Below are positions 18,283 through 27,405 of a DNA stretch of 64,000 nt, one piece after another. Numbering within the stretch: position 1 is the first letter of the stretch; each line of letters opens with the position of its first letter. Both the position numbers and the translations under genes were made by a program. The stretch is from the NCBI RefSeq assembly GCF_036687315.1, contig NZ_CP144683.1:1860001-1924000 (forward strand), given 5' to 3'. This DNA is from Sphingopyxis sp. TUF1 (GTDB lineage: Bacteria; Pseudomonadota; Alphaproteobacteria; Sphingomonadales; Sphingomonadaceae). The notes under the pieces were generated by a model, which was not told where the DNA came from, searched no databases, and was given only the letters and a program-made list of their open reading frames with translations.

Positions 18283-19370
18283 TTGCGATATTCACGGCGG
18301 GTGACGGGGATGTCGCGGCCCTGCATCGCCAGCGTGCGCAAGATGCCTTCGCGGATACCGCGGTCGGCGACGCCGACGCGCACCGCGGGCCACAGGTCGA
18401 TGATGCTTTCCAGGATCGCGCAGCCCGCGACCACAAGATCGGCGCGCTCGCGGCCGATGCACGCGATCTCGGCGCGGTCGGCGATGCTCGCGGCGGCGAG
18501 GCGGCGGCTGATCTCGCGCATTGCGTCACTTGGGACGACCAGCCCGTCGACCGCGCGGCGATCATATCGCGGCAGGTTCAGGAACACGCTGGCGAGCGTC
18601 GTCACCGTGCCGCTCGTTCCGAGCAGGCGCAGCGGCTGGCCCGCAAAAACCCCGGCGCGATCGGCAAAGGCGGCAAAGGCCTGACGCGTCACGTCACGCA
18701 TATGGGCATAGGCGACCTGGCGTCCCTCCAGACTGTCGTCGGGCAGCGGCGCATGTTCGGTGAGCGAGACGACGCCCCACGGCACGCTGATCCAGTCGTG
18801 GATCTGGACGTCATGGTCCGACACATCGACGCGCATCAGCTCGGTCGAACCGCCGCCGATGTCGAAGATCAGCGCCGGGCCGTCGCCGGGTTCCATCAGA
18901 TTGTGGCAACCAAGCACAGCGAGTCGGGCCTCCTCGGCGGCCGATATGATGTCGAGGACGATGCCGGTTTCGCGGCGGACGCGCTCGGCGAGTTCGGCGC
19001 CGTTGGTCGCGCGGCGACAGGCTTCGGTCGCGACCGCGCGCGACAGCGAGACATGGCGGCGGCGCAGTTTGTCGGCGCAGATCGAAAGCGCCGCGACGGT
19101 GCGGTCCATCGCCGCCTCGCTGATCCGCCCGCTACTGTGCAATCCCTCGCCGAGGCGGACGATGCGCGAAAAGGCGTCGATGACGACCAGCTCGCCGTCC
19201 TGCGGTCGCGCGATGAGCAAGCGGCAATTGTTGGTGCCAAGGTCGATCGCGCCATAGCTGCGCGGCCGCACGATAGGAACCGGTCGCCGGGGAGCGCTCG
19301 CCTTGTTTCGTCCTTTTGCCGCCGGGCCGGGCCGCGGCGGTCGCCCAGATGGCGCTGCCATTTGCCGCAT
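18279..19370 (-). CDS. Ppx/GppA family phosphatase
   Basis: Exopolyphosphatase/guanosine pentaphosphatase family protein, 363 residues, of the actin-like ATPase fold. After a basic, low-complexity N-terminus of about 35 residues, the phosphate-binding motif YGAIDLGTNNCRLLIA appears. VTTEA-type and second phosphate loop segments (ALIFDIGGGSTELM) follow, and GTSGTVTTLASV lies near residue 265. It probably hydrolyses polyphosphate or pppGpp; sequence alone does not separate the two. Either ATG at 19370 or 19361 could be the start. It overlaps rlmE by 4 bp, an arrangement seen in other alphaproteobacteria. Confidence 0.92.
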   Translation of the reverse strand: MRQMAAPSGRPPRPGPAAKGRNKASAPRRPVPIVRPRSYGAIDLGTNNCRLLIARPQDGELVVIDAFSRIVRLGEGLHSSGRISEAAMDRTVAALSICADKLRRRHVSLSRAVATEACRRATNGAELAERVRRETGIVLDIISAAEEARLAVLGCHNLMEPGDGPALIFDIGGGSTELMRVDVSDHDVQIHDWISVPWGVVSLTEHAPLPDDSLEGRQVAYAHMRDVTRQAFAAFADRAGVFAGQPLRLLGTSGTVTTLASVFLNLPRYDRRAVDGLVVPSDAMREISRRLAAASIADRAEIACIGRERADLVVAGCAILESIIDLWPAVRVGVADRGIREGILRTLAMQGRDIPVTRREYRK

Positions 19371-19489
19371 GGCTAGTATAACCTGTTCTGCTCACGCGCC
19401 CGCAGAACCGCGGACGTGCACTTGGCGCCGAACCTAGGCGCCCCCCGTCACGATGGCAAGCATCTCCTCTTGTGGTGATCCGGACAAGG

Positions 19490-19520
19490 AAAACCCCGCC
19501 CGGCGCATGGCCGGACGGGG
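19490..19520 (-). terminator. Rho-independent terminator after the glycine-zipper gene
   Basis: On the minus strand an imperfect GC-rich hairpin (arms CCCCGTCCGG and CCGGGCGGGG, loop around CCATGCG) is followed by a TTTT run. It lies 42 bases beyond the stop codon of the gene at 19562-19960. Confidence 0.75.
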
Positions 19521-19561
19521 CAAAGGAGGAAGAGGAAATTATTGGGGGTCGGGACTGCCTC

Positions 19562-19960
19562 TTAACGGCAGCCGTCATTCCCCTTGTCGATCGCGCGGCC
19601 CGCGATTGCGCCGACGGCGCCGCCGATGATCGTGCCGACGGTCTTGTCGCCGCGGCCGGCGATTTCATGGCCGGCGAGGCCGCCCGCGATCGCGCCGATG
19701 ATCGTGCCACCGGTGCCCTTGTCGCACTGGCGATAATAGTTGTTCGACCGGTACTCGCGGCGCGCGTCGCGGCGGTCGTAACGACGATCGTAACGGCGGT
19801 CATAGCGACGATCATAGCGGTCGCCGCGATCATAGCCGCTGTAATAGCTCGAATAGCCGTTCTGATCATAATAGCCGTTCTGCGCCGCGGCAGGCGTTGC
19901 CAGGCCCAGCGTCGCGGTGGACATCAGGGCGGCGATCGAGAGGGTCACCATCTTTTTCAT
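19562..19960 (-). CDS. Glycine-zipper 2TM-domain envelope protein
   Basis: A 132-residue exported protein. The signal peptide runs MKKMVTLSIAALMST to about residue 26 (ATPAAAQ). A Tyr/Gly/Ser segment and an arginine-rich tract with four tandem RYDR units follow. The C-terminal glycine-zipper domain has GGTIIGAIAGGLAGHEIAG and TVGTIIGGAVGAIAGRAID. This fold resembles Rick_17kDa/SlyB-like outer-membrane proteins, but no lipobox is seen. The ATG at 19960 is preferred over the upstream ATG at 20041 because GAAGGAGA lies just before it and a signal peptide starts there. The function is unknown; an envelope integrity role is typical of the family. Confidence 0.85.
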   Translation of the reverse strand: MKKMVTLSIAALMSTATLGLATPAAAQNGYYDQNGYSSYYSGYDRGDRYDRRYDRRYDRRYDRRDARREYRSNNYYRQCDKGTGGTIIGAIAGGLAGHEIAGRGDKTVGTIIGGAVGAIAGRAIDKGNDGCR

Positions 19961-20109
19961 CGTCGTTCTCCTTCTTTCGTCGGTCGGCCCTTTGGGGCTG
20001 TGATCGATGAAGGAGGTTCTGCCCGATTCGCATTGAGCCAAGCCTGAACATCATTGTTGGCTGGCGTTCAGCTTGCGTGCCGGGGTGCGATGGCCCTATC
20101 GCCGCCGCG

Positions 20110-21111
20110 ATGCGCCGCATTGTCCTCGCTGCCCTGATCTTTCTCGCCATCGGACCCGTGCCGATGCAGACCGTTCGCTATACGAAAGATAATTTCGTTC
20201 AGCAGGCGTCCGCGCGGCCGCTTGAGGTTCTCCCGGCGTCGGCGGGCACGCTGCGTTTTGTTCGCGGCTGGCAGCTGATGAGTCCGCACAGCCGATTCGG
20301 CGGCTTTTCCGCTGTGGCGCGCCTCGGGCCCGACGGTGTCCTGCTGCTGGGCGACAATGGTTATGCGACGCGGATGAGGCTCGATCGATCGGGGGAGCTC
20401 GCGCTGGTTCGTATCGCACCTTTGCCGGTGCCCGACGGGCGGCCCGACCGCAAACCGATGGTCGATTCCGAATCGCTGTTCGTCGATCCAGATACGGGAT
20501 CGCTGTGGGTCGGGCTCGAGCGCACCAACCAGCTGTGGCGCTTCGATGAAGCAATGAGCCGGCTCGAAGCGCGCTTTGCGCCCGCAGTGATGCGCGACTG
20601 GCCGAAAGGCCGGGGACCCGAAGCCATGGTACGGCTGGCCGATGGGCGCGTCGTCATTTTTGCCGAGGGCGGGCGCCGCGATCCGCGATCGAATCGGGCG
20701 GTGATGCTTGCGAGCGATCCCGGCGCAGTTACGCCTCCGCCCGTGCAATTCTATTATGACAGCGAAGGCAAAGGTGCGGTCAGCGATGCCGCGCTGCTGC
20801 CCGACGGTCGGATACTGCTCGTGCATCGTCACGTCGGCTGGAGCCCGATATTCACCTCGACCATTGCGATTGCCGATCCCGCCGACATCCGCACGGGGGC
20901 CGTGCTGCGGTCGCAAACGATCGGCGTCGTGCCGCGCGCGCTCGCCGACAATTTCGAGGGCGCCGCCGTCGAAGTCGCGGACGGCCGCACCTATCTTTGG
21001 CTCGTCTCCGACGATAATTTCCAGCGTTGGCAGCGTAGCCTGCTGGTGCAGTTCGAACTCGTCGATCTGCCGCCGAAACGCACGGCAGACAGCAAAAAGG
21101 CCGCGCGGTAA
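20110..21111 (+). CDS. Esterase-like phytase-fold (PF13449-type) exported protein
   Basis: A 333-residue protein with an N-terminal signal or anchor segment (RRIVLAALIFLAIGP). It then shows a repetitive beta-rich domain like the esterase-like activity of phytase family: LRFVRGWQL, SRFGGFSAVARL, DSESLFVDPDTGSLWVGLE, RGPEAMVRLADG, NFEGAAVEVADG, YLWLVSDDNF. The spacing fits a beta propeller. The substrate cannot be inferred. The ATG at 20110 directly precedes the signal peptide; the frame remains open 11 codons further up. The last residues and stop codon lie inside a hairpin that also serves as the terminator of rpmB on the other strand. Confidence 0.82.
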   Translation: MRRIVLAALIFLAIGPVPMQTVRYTKDNFVQQASARPLEVLPASAGTLRFVRGWQLMSPHSRFGGFSAVARLGPDGVLLLGDNGYATRMRLDRSGELALVRIAPLPVPDGRPDRKPMVDSESLFVDPDTGSLWVGLERTNQLWRFDEAMSRLEARFAPAVMRDWPKGRGPEAMVRLADGRVVIFAEGGRRDPRSNRAVMLASDPGAVTPPPVQFYYDSEGKGAVSDAALLPDGRILLVHRHVGWSPIFTSTIAIADPADIRTGAVLRSQTIGVVPRALADNFEGAAVEVADGRTYLWLVSDDNFQRWQRSLLVQFELVDLPPKRTADSKKAAR

Positions 21112-21123
21112 CCCGGCGGCCTT
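21094..21123 (-). terminator. Terminator of rpmB nested in the 3' end of the esterase gene
   Basis: Minus-strand stem AAGGCCGC / GCGGCCTT (21116-21123 and 21097-21104) with an 11-base loop, followed by a T run (21094-21098). The TAA stop of the convergent plus-strand gene lies in the loop. Confidence 0.7.
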
Positions 21124-21147
21124 CATGCTTCAGCGAAGGGGAAGCGA

Positions 21148-21441
21148 TTAAGCGGCCTTTTCGGCCAGCTTCTTCGTGACTTCCTTCTTCAGCTTGCGGG
21201 CGTTAGCCGAGAGCTGGTCGTCGCCGGCCTTCAGCAGCCAGTTGTCGAGGCCGCCGTTGTGCTCGACCGAGCGCAGGCCGTGCGTCGACACGCGCAGCTT
21301 CACGCCCTTGCCGAGCGCGTCCGACAGCAACGTCACATTCTGCAGGTTGGGCAGGAAGGTGCGCTTGGTTTTGTTGTTGGCGTGGCTGACATTGTGGCCC
21401 ACCTGGCGGCCCTTGCCGGTCAGTTCGCAAATGCGCGACAT
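21148..21441 (-). CDS. rpmB: Large ribosomal subunit protein bL28
   Basis: A 97-residue L28 protein with the family start [20 protein letters not shown] and the segment [36 protein letters not shown] follows, and a lysine-rich C-terminus of the alphaproteobacterial long form ends the protein. It lacks the Cys pairs of the zinc-binding form. It is transcribed alone, divergent from tadA, and ends at a hairpin terminator that overlaps the convergent gene. Confidence 0.97.
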   Translation of the reverse strand: MSRICELTGKGRQVGHNVSHANNKTKRTFLPNLQNVTLLSDALGKGVKLRVSTHGLRSVEHNGGLDNWLLKAGDDQLSANARKLKKEVTKKLAEKAA

Positions 21442-21571
21442 CGTCTTCTTCCTTACAAAATCTGGGCGGCGTGCCGGTTGGCGCCAAAAGCACCGAAGGG
21501 ACCGGTTGTGCCGGGAAAGGCGCGCGCTTATCGGCTTGCAGGGGATTCGTCAAGGGATTAGCGGGAAAGTC

Positions 21572-22027
21572 ATGCCGCAATTCTCGCTCCCCGAACCGAT
21601 GTGCCGCGCGCTCGACCTCGCCCGCATCGCCGCCGAATGGGGCGAAGTGCCCGTCGGCGCGGTGATCGTCAAGGACGGCGCGATCGTCGCCGAGGGACAT
21701 AATCGCCCGCGCGAAGCGCACGATCCCACCGCACATGCCGAAATCGTCGCGATTCGCATGGCGGCAGCAAGGCTTGGCAATGAGCGGCTCGACGGCTGCG
21801 ATTTGTACGTAACCCTTGAGCCGTGCGCGATGTGCGCCGGCGCGATCGCCCACGCGCGAATCGCGCGGCTCTATTATGGCGCCGACGATCCCAAGGGCGG
21901 CGCGGTGGCGCACGGCCCGCGCCTGTTCGCGCAGCCGACGGTGCATCATCGGCCCGAGGTTTACGACGGCATCGGCGACGATGAGGCAGCGGCGCTGCTC
22001 AGGGATTTTTTTGCGGCGCGGCGGTGA
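21572..22027 (+). CDS. tadA: tRNA-specific adenosine deaminase TadA
   Basis: Deaminates adenosine to inosine at the wobble position of tRNA-Arg(ACG). The protein is 151 residues. The zinc-dependent deaminase core shows HAE (His55, Glu57) and PCAMC (Cys85, Cys88), and the C-terminal half has ARLYYGADDPKGGAV typical of TadA. The ATG at 21572 was chosen because the homology begins there; the frame stays open far upstream without recognisable coding content. There is no strong ribosome site (GCGGGAAAGTC precedes the ATG). Confidence 0.95.
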   Translation: MPQFSLPEPMCRALDLARIAAEWGEVPVGAVIVKDGAIVAEGHNRPREAHDPTAHAEIVAIRMAAARLGNERLDGCDLYVTLEPCAMCAGAIAHARIARLYYGADDPKGGAVAHGPRLFAQPTVHHRPEVYDGIGDDEAAALLRDFFAARR

Positions 22028-22265
22028 TCGCAGCGAAGGGGCCGCCCAATCCGCCCAAAGGTCAGTAAAGGTCAGCCTTGCGTGACTGGCGATGTGTTGT
22101 GCTGGGCGGGGGGGGGGTGCCCGGCTCCCACACCTATACGACACGGATAGCGACCGCAGTTATCGACATGTTGAAAGAGCAGAGACGAAGGCTGGCACAG
22201 CCGGGGAATGTAGGACAGCGTTTTTTTGGTGACCGTCCGCAAACACGACCGCGCCCCCGCTCGCT
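22028..22265. other. Intergenic stretch with a ten-G tract
   Basis: This interval between the convergent tadA and the TonB receptor gene holds no gene I can support. Its only notable feature is a run of ten G at 22108-22117. The right end leads into the receptor gene's terminator. Confidence 0.5.
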
Positions 22266-22298
22266 AAAAAAGGGCGCGGGAGTTTCCTCCCGCGCCCT
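22266..22298 (-). terminator. Rho-independent terminator of the TonB receptor gene
   Basis: A perfect 12-bp stem (AGGGCGCGGGAG / CTCCCGCGCCCT, 22271-22282 and 22287-22298) with a 4-base loop. In the minus direction it is followed by six T. It lies 23 bases past the receptor stop codon. Confidence 0.92.
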
Positions 22299-22321
22299 GT
22301 TTCATGTCCGTCGTTCTACGA

Positions 22322-25300
22322 TCAGAATTCGTAGGAAACGCCAACCTTCAGGCGCCACACCGACGAGCTGGTGTTGATCGCATTGTCCGCGGCGATGCCG
22401 CTGTTGAAGGCCGTGAAGACGTAGCGGCCTTGCGCATCGACACGGCTGACGGTGGCGATATCCTGGCGACCCGCAAAATCACGGCGGCGCTGAACGTTCC
22501 AGTCGTTGTCGAGGAAGTTCAGGAAATTGTCCATCGTCGCGTAAAGCTTCAGCTTGTCGTTGCGGCCGAACAGGCGGCCCGGCCCCGGAATTTCCTGCGA
22601 GAAGGACAGGTCCATGTCGAAATACCAGTCGTTGGAGCAGGTGTTCCGCGGCACCGAGGAGCCGATATACTTCTTCGCGCAGCCAGTGCCGTTGATGTAA
22701 TCAACGAGCGATTGCATGTCTGCCGCCGAAATCGTCGACTCCGGCGAGACGTTGGGATCGCTGAGGCCGGTCGGCAGATAAGCCAAGGCGTTCTCGAAGC
22801 CCGAAGCGCTGTCGTTGAAGACGCCGCCGCCGGTGAAGGTCAGGCTGTAGGGACGGCCCGACCTGGCGATGAAGCTGATCGCGAAGCGCGTCGACAGATC
22901 GTTGAAGAATTCTTCGCGGAAAGCGAGGCGCGTCGAGATATTGTGCTTGCTGCTGTAGAAGCCCCGCGATGCGGCGGGATTCTGACGGTCGAACGCGGCG
23001 GTCAGGTCGTAGTTCGAACCCGCCGTCGAGTTGTACATGTTCCGGCGATCCTGCGCATCGGTGTAGCTGTAACCGATGTTGAAATCGACATTGCCATTTT
23101 CCGTGAACAGCCCGCCTTCGAAGGTCTTCGACAGGATGAACGACGCGATATGGCTGCGGAAGCCGGGACCGTTGGCGAGTTGCAGTTCGTCATCACGGCC
23201 GGTGTTGAAGCAGACCGCGTTGACGTTCTGGTAAACGGGAGCTGGGTTGAGATCGACCAGCTCCGCCGTACACCCCGCGACGTTCGGATCAATTGCCAGA
23301 TAGATCGGACGTCCGTCGATCGTATAGCCATTGAGGCCGATCGCCGGACCCGCGGCTCCTCTGACCCAGCTGGCGACCGCAGGGGTTTGCGACAGATCGA
23401 CGATCGTGAACGGATCGCGATATTTGCTGTAGATATAGTCGAGATTGACGTTCCAGCCGCTGAAAAACCCTGAGTCGGTAAAGTCGAGGCCCGCCGAGAA
23501 ACCGATATTGGCGCGCAGCACCGACGGCATCTTGATGTCGGGGCTGATCGACTGGGTATCGCCGAGACCGCGCGCGGCGCTGTCCGACGCCGACTGCTGG
23601 AAGCAGCCCGGAACCCCGGTAAACTGGCCGCCGGTAATGACGTCGATCTGGCCATTGGCGTCCTTGAGCGCTGCGCATTGGGCGTCGCTGGTCGTGCCTG
23701 TAGCGAAACCCCGGCCGTCGTTCTGGAAGGCGTTGCCGAACCACACCAGCGGATCGCCGCCCGAGAAGATGCCGACACCGGCGGTCAGCTTCGGCCGGGC
23801 AAATACCGCAAAATCGTCCATATCATAGGTCATCGCGACGCGCGGCATGACGATCGGAGCCAGATTGCTAAAGCTCGTGTTGTTCGGGATGCCGTAGCGA
23901 TCGACGAATACCGAATTCAGCGCGGGGCGCCCGCCGTCGTACCAGTCCGCCCGGACACCGATGACGGCGTTCAGGCGGTCCGATATTTCCCAGTCATCCT
24001 GCGCAAAAACCGAATAGGCGGTGCGCTTGAACGCTGCCGCCGCGTCGGTGACGATGCCGGTTGCGGTGAAGTTGCCTTCGGCGCCCACCGCAGAGCCTTG
24101 CGCTAGCTGCTGTGCAGTCGGATTGGTTAAGGCGCCGCCCGACAAGAGGCCTTCGCGAAGATCATCGATATTTTCGAAATAGAGCGTGCCCGTCGCGTTC
24201 TGGACGAACAGGTTGAAAATGTCGGCCTGGTTCATTTCGAACCCGGCCTTGAGCTGATGCGCGCCCTTGTCCAGCTTTGCCACCGCGCGGAAGGCATCGA
24301 CGGTCGTGCGCAGGTCGTTCGCGGCGCGCGAAAAACCGGGGCCCGCAAGAACTTGTCCATACGTCGCAGTCGCGCCGGTTCCGTTGGTGATACCCACGAT
24401 GATGCGCGGAATCGGATTGTCGGATTGCGCCTCGCCGCCGCCGATCGGATCCTGACGGTCGGTGATCTTCGACCGCGAATAGCGGATTTCGGTCGACAGT
24501 TCGTCCGACCATTGCGAATAAAGGCGCGCCGAATAATAATCGGATTTGGTGCCGCTGACGTAAAAAGTATTCTCGCCGGTAACGCGCGGATTGGCCGCGG
24601 CCGTGCTGAAATCGTCGGCCCGGGTCGACCCTTCTTCCAGCCGCTGATAGGTCAGTTCGAGGCGATGATCGTCGTTGACCTGCCAGTCGAGGCGCCCGAA
24701 ATAGCGGTCGTTTTCGAACGGACGGCTGCGAACCAGCGGGCCCGTTTCGATTCCGTAGACGTTGCTGAGAACGTCGGAAATCTCGTTGAAGTCCTCGACG
24801 GAAACGCCCGACAGCTCGTTCGGATAGCCGGCACCTGCGGGGCCGAAATCCCATGCTTCGCCAGCTTCCTGATGCTCATAGGCGCCGAAGAAGAAGAGGC
24901 GGTCCTTGATGATCGGGCCGCCGGCCCAAACCCCCCAGCGCTTTTCGGCCTCGATCGGCGCGACCGGCTCGCCCGCGACGCTGTTACCCCGCAGGCCGTT
25001 GTCCGAATATTCGAAGAAGCCGCCAAAGCGGTAGTCGTTGCTGCCCGATTTGGTCACGACGTTAATCGCGCAGCCCGTGAAGGCGCCGTAATCGACGTCG
25101 AATGGCGCGAACTGCACCTGCGTTTCGCGCACCGCGTCATAGGGGATCGGCGTCGAGCTGCGCGACGAGAAGCCGGTGTCGTTGAGGCCGTAGATGTCGC
25201 CCTGGCTGATGCCGTCGACGGTGAACGCGTTGCCGCGGTCGTTGCCGCCCAGGCAGGAGATGCGGTCCTGGCCCGAGCCGCCGTCGTCGCGGTCGAGGCT

Positions 25301-25795
25301 GACGCGCGGGTCGAGGCGGATGATGTCGCGGACGTCGCGGTTAAACGACGGCGCGCTTTCGAGGACTTCGGTGGTGAAGCTGGTGCCCGGGCCGACTTCG
25401 AGCTGCGTCACGCGGACGCGGCTGCCGGTGACGACGATTTCCCCGCCGCCCGAGGTGAGCGAAAAGGTGAGGTCGGTGCTGCCCTGCAGCGTGGTGTAGA
25501 TATTCTGAAGCGACTGGCCTTCATAGCTGTCGGCGTTGACGCTGACGGTGTAGGGGCCGCCGGTGGTGAGGCCGGTGGTCGAGAAACGGCCGTCGGGGCC
25601 GGTCGTGATCGTGCGCGCGGCGCCGGTGCGGGTGTCGGTAATGATGACCGTCGCTCCGCCGATCGCGGCGCCGCTGTCGTCATTCACCTGACCCTGAATG
25701 CCGGTGGTGATCTGCTGCGCCTGCGCGGGCGCGGCGACGACGGTGGCGACGCTGATAGCCATCAGGCTAGCGGCGACCGAATAACGAAGTTTCAT
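22322..25795 (-). CDS. Oar-like TonB-dependent receptor with N-terminal carboxypeptidase-regulatory domain
   Basis: Outer-membrane receptor of 1157 residues. The signal peptide runs to about 27 (ATVVAAPAQAQ). A CarbopepD_reg-like beta-sandwich spans about 29-115 (GIQGQVNDDSGAAIGGATV). The plug starts near 117 (GGGEIVVTGSRV) and contains NAFTVDGIS and AINVVTKSGSN. The rest is a large beta barrel ending WRLKVGVSYEF, with the terminal aromatic residue expected by the BAM machinery. This layout matches the Oar group, whose substrates are mostly unknown; peptides or proteins are suspected for some. The ATG at 25795 begins the signal peptide; the open frame extends 39 codons upstream without coding character. 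A strong terminator follows and a tandem GTGACA-type repeat lies about 90 bp upstream. Confidence 0.93.
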   Translation of the reverse strand: MKLRYSVAASLMAISVATVVAAPAQAQQITTGIQGQVNDDSGAAIGGATVIITDTRTGAARTITTGPDGRFSTTGLTTGGPYTVSVNADSYEGQSLQNIYTTLQGSTDLTFSLTSGGGEIVVTGSRVRVTQLEVGPGTSFTTEVLESAPSFNRDVRDIIRLDPRVSLDRDDGGSGQDRISCLGGNDRGNAFTVDGISQGDIYGLNDTGFSSRSSTPIPYDAVRETQVQFAPFDVDYGAFTGCAINVVTKSGSNDYRFGGFFEYSDNGLRGNSVAGEPVAPIEAEKRWGVWAGGPIIKDRLFFFGAYEHQEAGEAWDFGPAGAGYPNELSGVSVEDFNEISDVLSNVYGIETGPLVRSRPFENDRYFGRLDWQVNDDHRLELTYQRLEEGSTRADDFSTAAANPRVTGENTFYVSGTKSDYYSARLYSQWSDELSTEIRYSRSKITDRQDPIGGGEAQSDNPIPRIIVGITNGTGATATYGQVLAGPGFSRAANDLRTTVDAFRAVAKLDKGAHQLKAGFEMNQADIFNLFVQNATGTLYFENIDDLREGLLSGGALTNPTAQQLAQGSAVGAEGNFTATGIVTDAAAAFKRTAYSVFAQDDWEISDRLNAVIGVRADWYDGGRPALNSVFVDRYGIPNNTSFSNLAPIVMPRVAMTYDMDDFAVFARPKLTAGVGIFSGGDPLVWFGNAFQNDGRGFATGTTSDAQCAALKDANGQIDVITGGQFTGVPGCFQQSASDSAARGLGDTQSISPDIKMPSVLRANIGFSAGLDFTDSGFFSGWNVNLDYIYSKYRDPFTIVDLSQTPAVASWVRGAAGPAIGLNGYTIDGRPIYLAIDPNVAGCTAELVDLNPAPVYQNVNAVCFNTGRDDELQLANGPGFRSHIASFILSKTFEGGLFTENGNVDFNIGYSYTDAQDRRNMYNSTAGSNYDLTAAFDRQNPAASRGFYSSKHNISTRLAFREEFFNDLSTRFAISFIARSGRPYSLTFTGGGVFNDSASGFENALAYLPTGLSDPNVSPESTISAADMQSLVDYINGTGCAKKYIGSSVPRNTCSNDWYFDMDLSFSQEIPGPGRLFGRNDKLKLYATMDNFLNFLDNDWNVQRRRDFAGRQDIATVSRVDAQGRYVFTAFNSGIAADNAINTSSSVWRLKVGVSYEF

Positions 25796-25885
25796 ATCAG
25801 GATGTCCCCTATTGATGCGATCGGCAGGCGCGCAATCGGGGCGCGCCAAGACCTGCGAGCGCCCCTGAAGCCCGCATGTGGCACG

Positions 25886-25907
25886 ATTGTGACAGCAATT
25901 GTGACAG
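25886..25907. promoter_or_regulatory. Tandem ATTGTGACAG repeat upstream of the TonB receptor gene
   Basis: Two identical 10-base units (25886-25895 and 25898-25907) are separated by two bases, so the repeat period is 12. They lie about 91-112 bases upstream of the receptor ATG, in an intergenic region of 270 bases. Position and spacing suggest binding of a dimeric regulator on one face of the helix; no known regulator is identified. Confidence 0.4.
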
Positions 25908-26065
25908 TGCAAGCGGCGCGGCGCGTGCGCGGCGCGCGCGGATCAAAAAACCGCTGATTTTCGTGGCGCGCCCGATCTTATCCACAGGCGTGAATGCGTT
26001 TTTGGCGGCAACTGTTGCTGCAATGCAACATAAAAGTCGCGCGCGGCGCTCGCGCGCGACTCGGA

Positions 26066-27337
26066 TCAGGCGGCGTCGCCCGCCGCTTCCTTCGCCTTGT
26101 CAGCGTAAACGCGTACGGGGTCCTTGCGGCCCTCGACGACATCCTTGTCGACGACAATCTCGACGACGTCGGTCAGGTCGGGCAGGTCGAACATCGTGTC
26201 GAGCAGGATTGCCTCGACGATCGAGCGTAGCCCGCGCGCGCCCGTCTTGCGTTCGATCGCCTTTTTGGCGACCGCGACCAGCGCGTCGTCGGTGAAAGTC
26301 AGCGCGACCTCCTCCAGGTCGAACAGCTTCTTATATTGTTTGACCAGCGCATTCTTGGGCTCGCCCAAAATCTTGACGAGCGCATCGATGTCGAGATCTT
26401 CCAGCGTCGCGATGACCGGCAGGCGGCCGACGAATTCGGGGATCAGCCCGAATTTCAGCAGATCCTCGGGCTCGATATTCTTCAGCACCTCGCCCGCGCG
26501 GCGTTCATCCGGCCCGGCGACATGCGCGCCGAAACCGATCGACTTGCCCTGCAGGCGGTCGCCGATGATCTTTTCGAGACCGGCAAAGGCGCCGCCCGCG
26601 ATGAACAGGATGTTGGTCGTGTCGACCTGCAGAAACTCCTGCTGCGGATGCTTGCGCCCGCCCTGCGGCGGAACGCTCGCGGTCGTGCCTTCCATCAGCT
26701 TGAGCAGCGCCTGCTGCACGCCTTCGCCCGACACGTCGCGGGTGATCGACGGGTTTTCGGCCTTGCGGCTGATCTTGTCGATTTCGTCGATGTAGACGAT
26801 GCCGCGCTGCGCCTTTTCGACATTATAGTCGCTGGCCTGCAGCAGCTTCAGAATGATGTTCTCGACATCCTCGCCGACATAGCCAGCCTCGGTCAGCGTC
26901 GTCGCGTCGGCCATGGTGAAGGGCACGTCGAGGAAGCGCGCGAGCGTCTGCGCGAGCAGGGTCTTGCCGCTGCCGGTCGGCCCGACGAGCAGGATGTTCG
27001 ACTTTGCGAGTTCGACCTCGTCGCCGCGCCCCGAGTTGGCGAGGCGCTTGTAATGATTGTGCACCGCGACCGACAGGACGCGCTTCGCCTTGTTCTGGCC
27101 GATCACATAGGCGTCGAGATGCTGGCAGATTTCAAGCGGCGTCGGCACCGCCCCGTCCTTGCGGGCGGCGACTCCGCCCTTGATCTCTTCGCGGATGATG
27201 TCGTTGCACAGCTCGACGCATTCATCGCAGATGAACACGGTCGGCCCGGCAATCAGCTTGCGGACTTCGTGCTGCGACTTGCCGCAGAAGGAGCAGTAAA
27301 GAGTGCTCTTGCTGTCCGAGCCGCTCAATTTCGTCAT
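26066..27337 (-). CDS. clpX: ATP-dependent Clp protease ATP-binding subunit ClpX
   Basis: AAA+ unfoldase that feeds substrates to ClpP, 423 residues. The N-terminal zinc-binding domain has the Cys pairs in YCSFCGKSQ and [10 protein letters not shown]. Walker A is GPTGSGKT (near 120) and Walker B is [21 protein letters not shown] is the pore GYVG loop. The IGF-type ClpP-binding loop appears as IGFGAHV near 270, and the sensor region includes [18 protein letters not shown]. Length and order match the family. It is preceded by AAAGGATGA as ribosome site and a candidate promoter. clpP lies upstream on the same strand, separated by about 240 bases holding a long palindromic repeat. Confidence 0.98.
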   Translation of the reverse strand: MTKLSGSDSKSTLYCSFCGKSQHEVRKLIAGPTVFICDECVELCNDIIREEIKGGVAARKDGAVPTPLEICQHLDAYVIGQNKAKRVLSVAVHNHYKRLANSGRGDEVELAKSNILLVGPTGSGKTLLAQTLARFLDVPFTMADATTLTEAGYVGEDVENIILKLLQASDYNVEKAQRGIVYIDEIDKISRKAENPSITRDVSGEGVQQALLKLMEGTTASVPPQGGRKHPQQEFLQVDTTNILFIAGGAFAGLEKIIGDRLQGKSIGFGAHVAGPDERRAGEVLKNIEPEDLLKFGLIPEFVGRLPVIATLEDLDIDALVKILGEPKNALVKQYKKLFDLEEVALTFTDDALVAVAKKAIERKTGARGLRSIVEAILLDTMFDLPDLTDVVEIVVDKDVVEGRKDPVRVYADKAKEAAGDAA

Positions 27338-27405
27338 AAATCATCCTTTGGCGCGCGCCAAAAGGGCGCTGCCATCCTTATCCTAGCCCCCGGCCAACCA
27401 ATTAC

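Noticed and set aside
24257..25957. A 566-codon plus-strand frame opposite the TonB receptor
   Set aside because: Composition is Ala/Val/Arg-biased with no recognisable domain, and the receptor frame is well supported.
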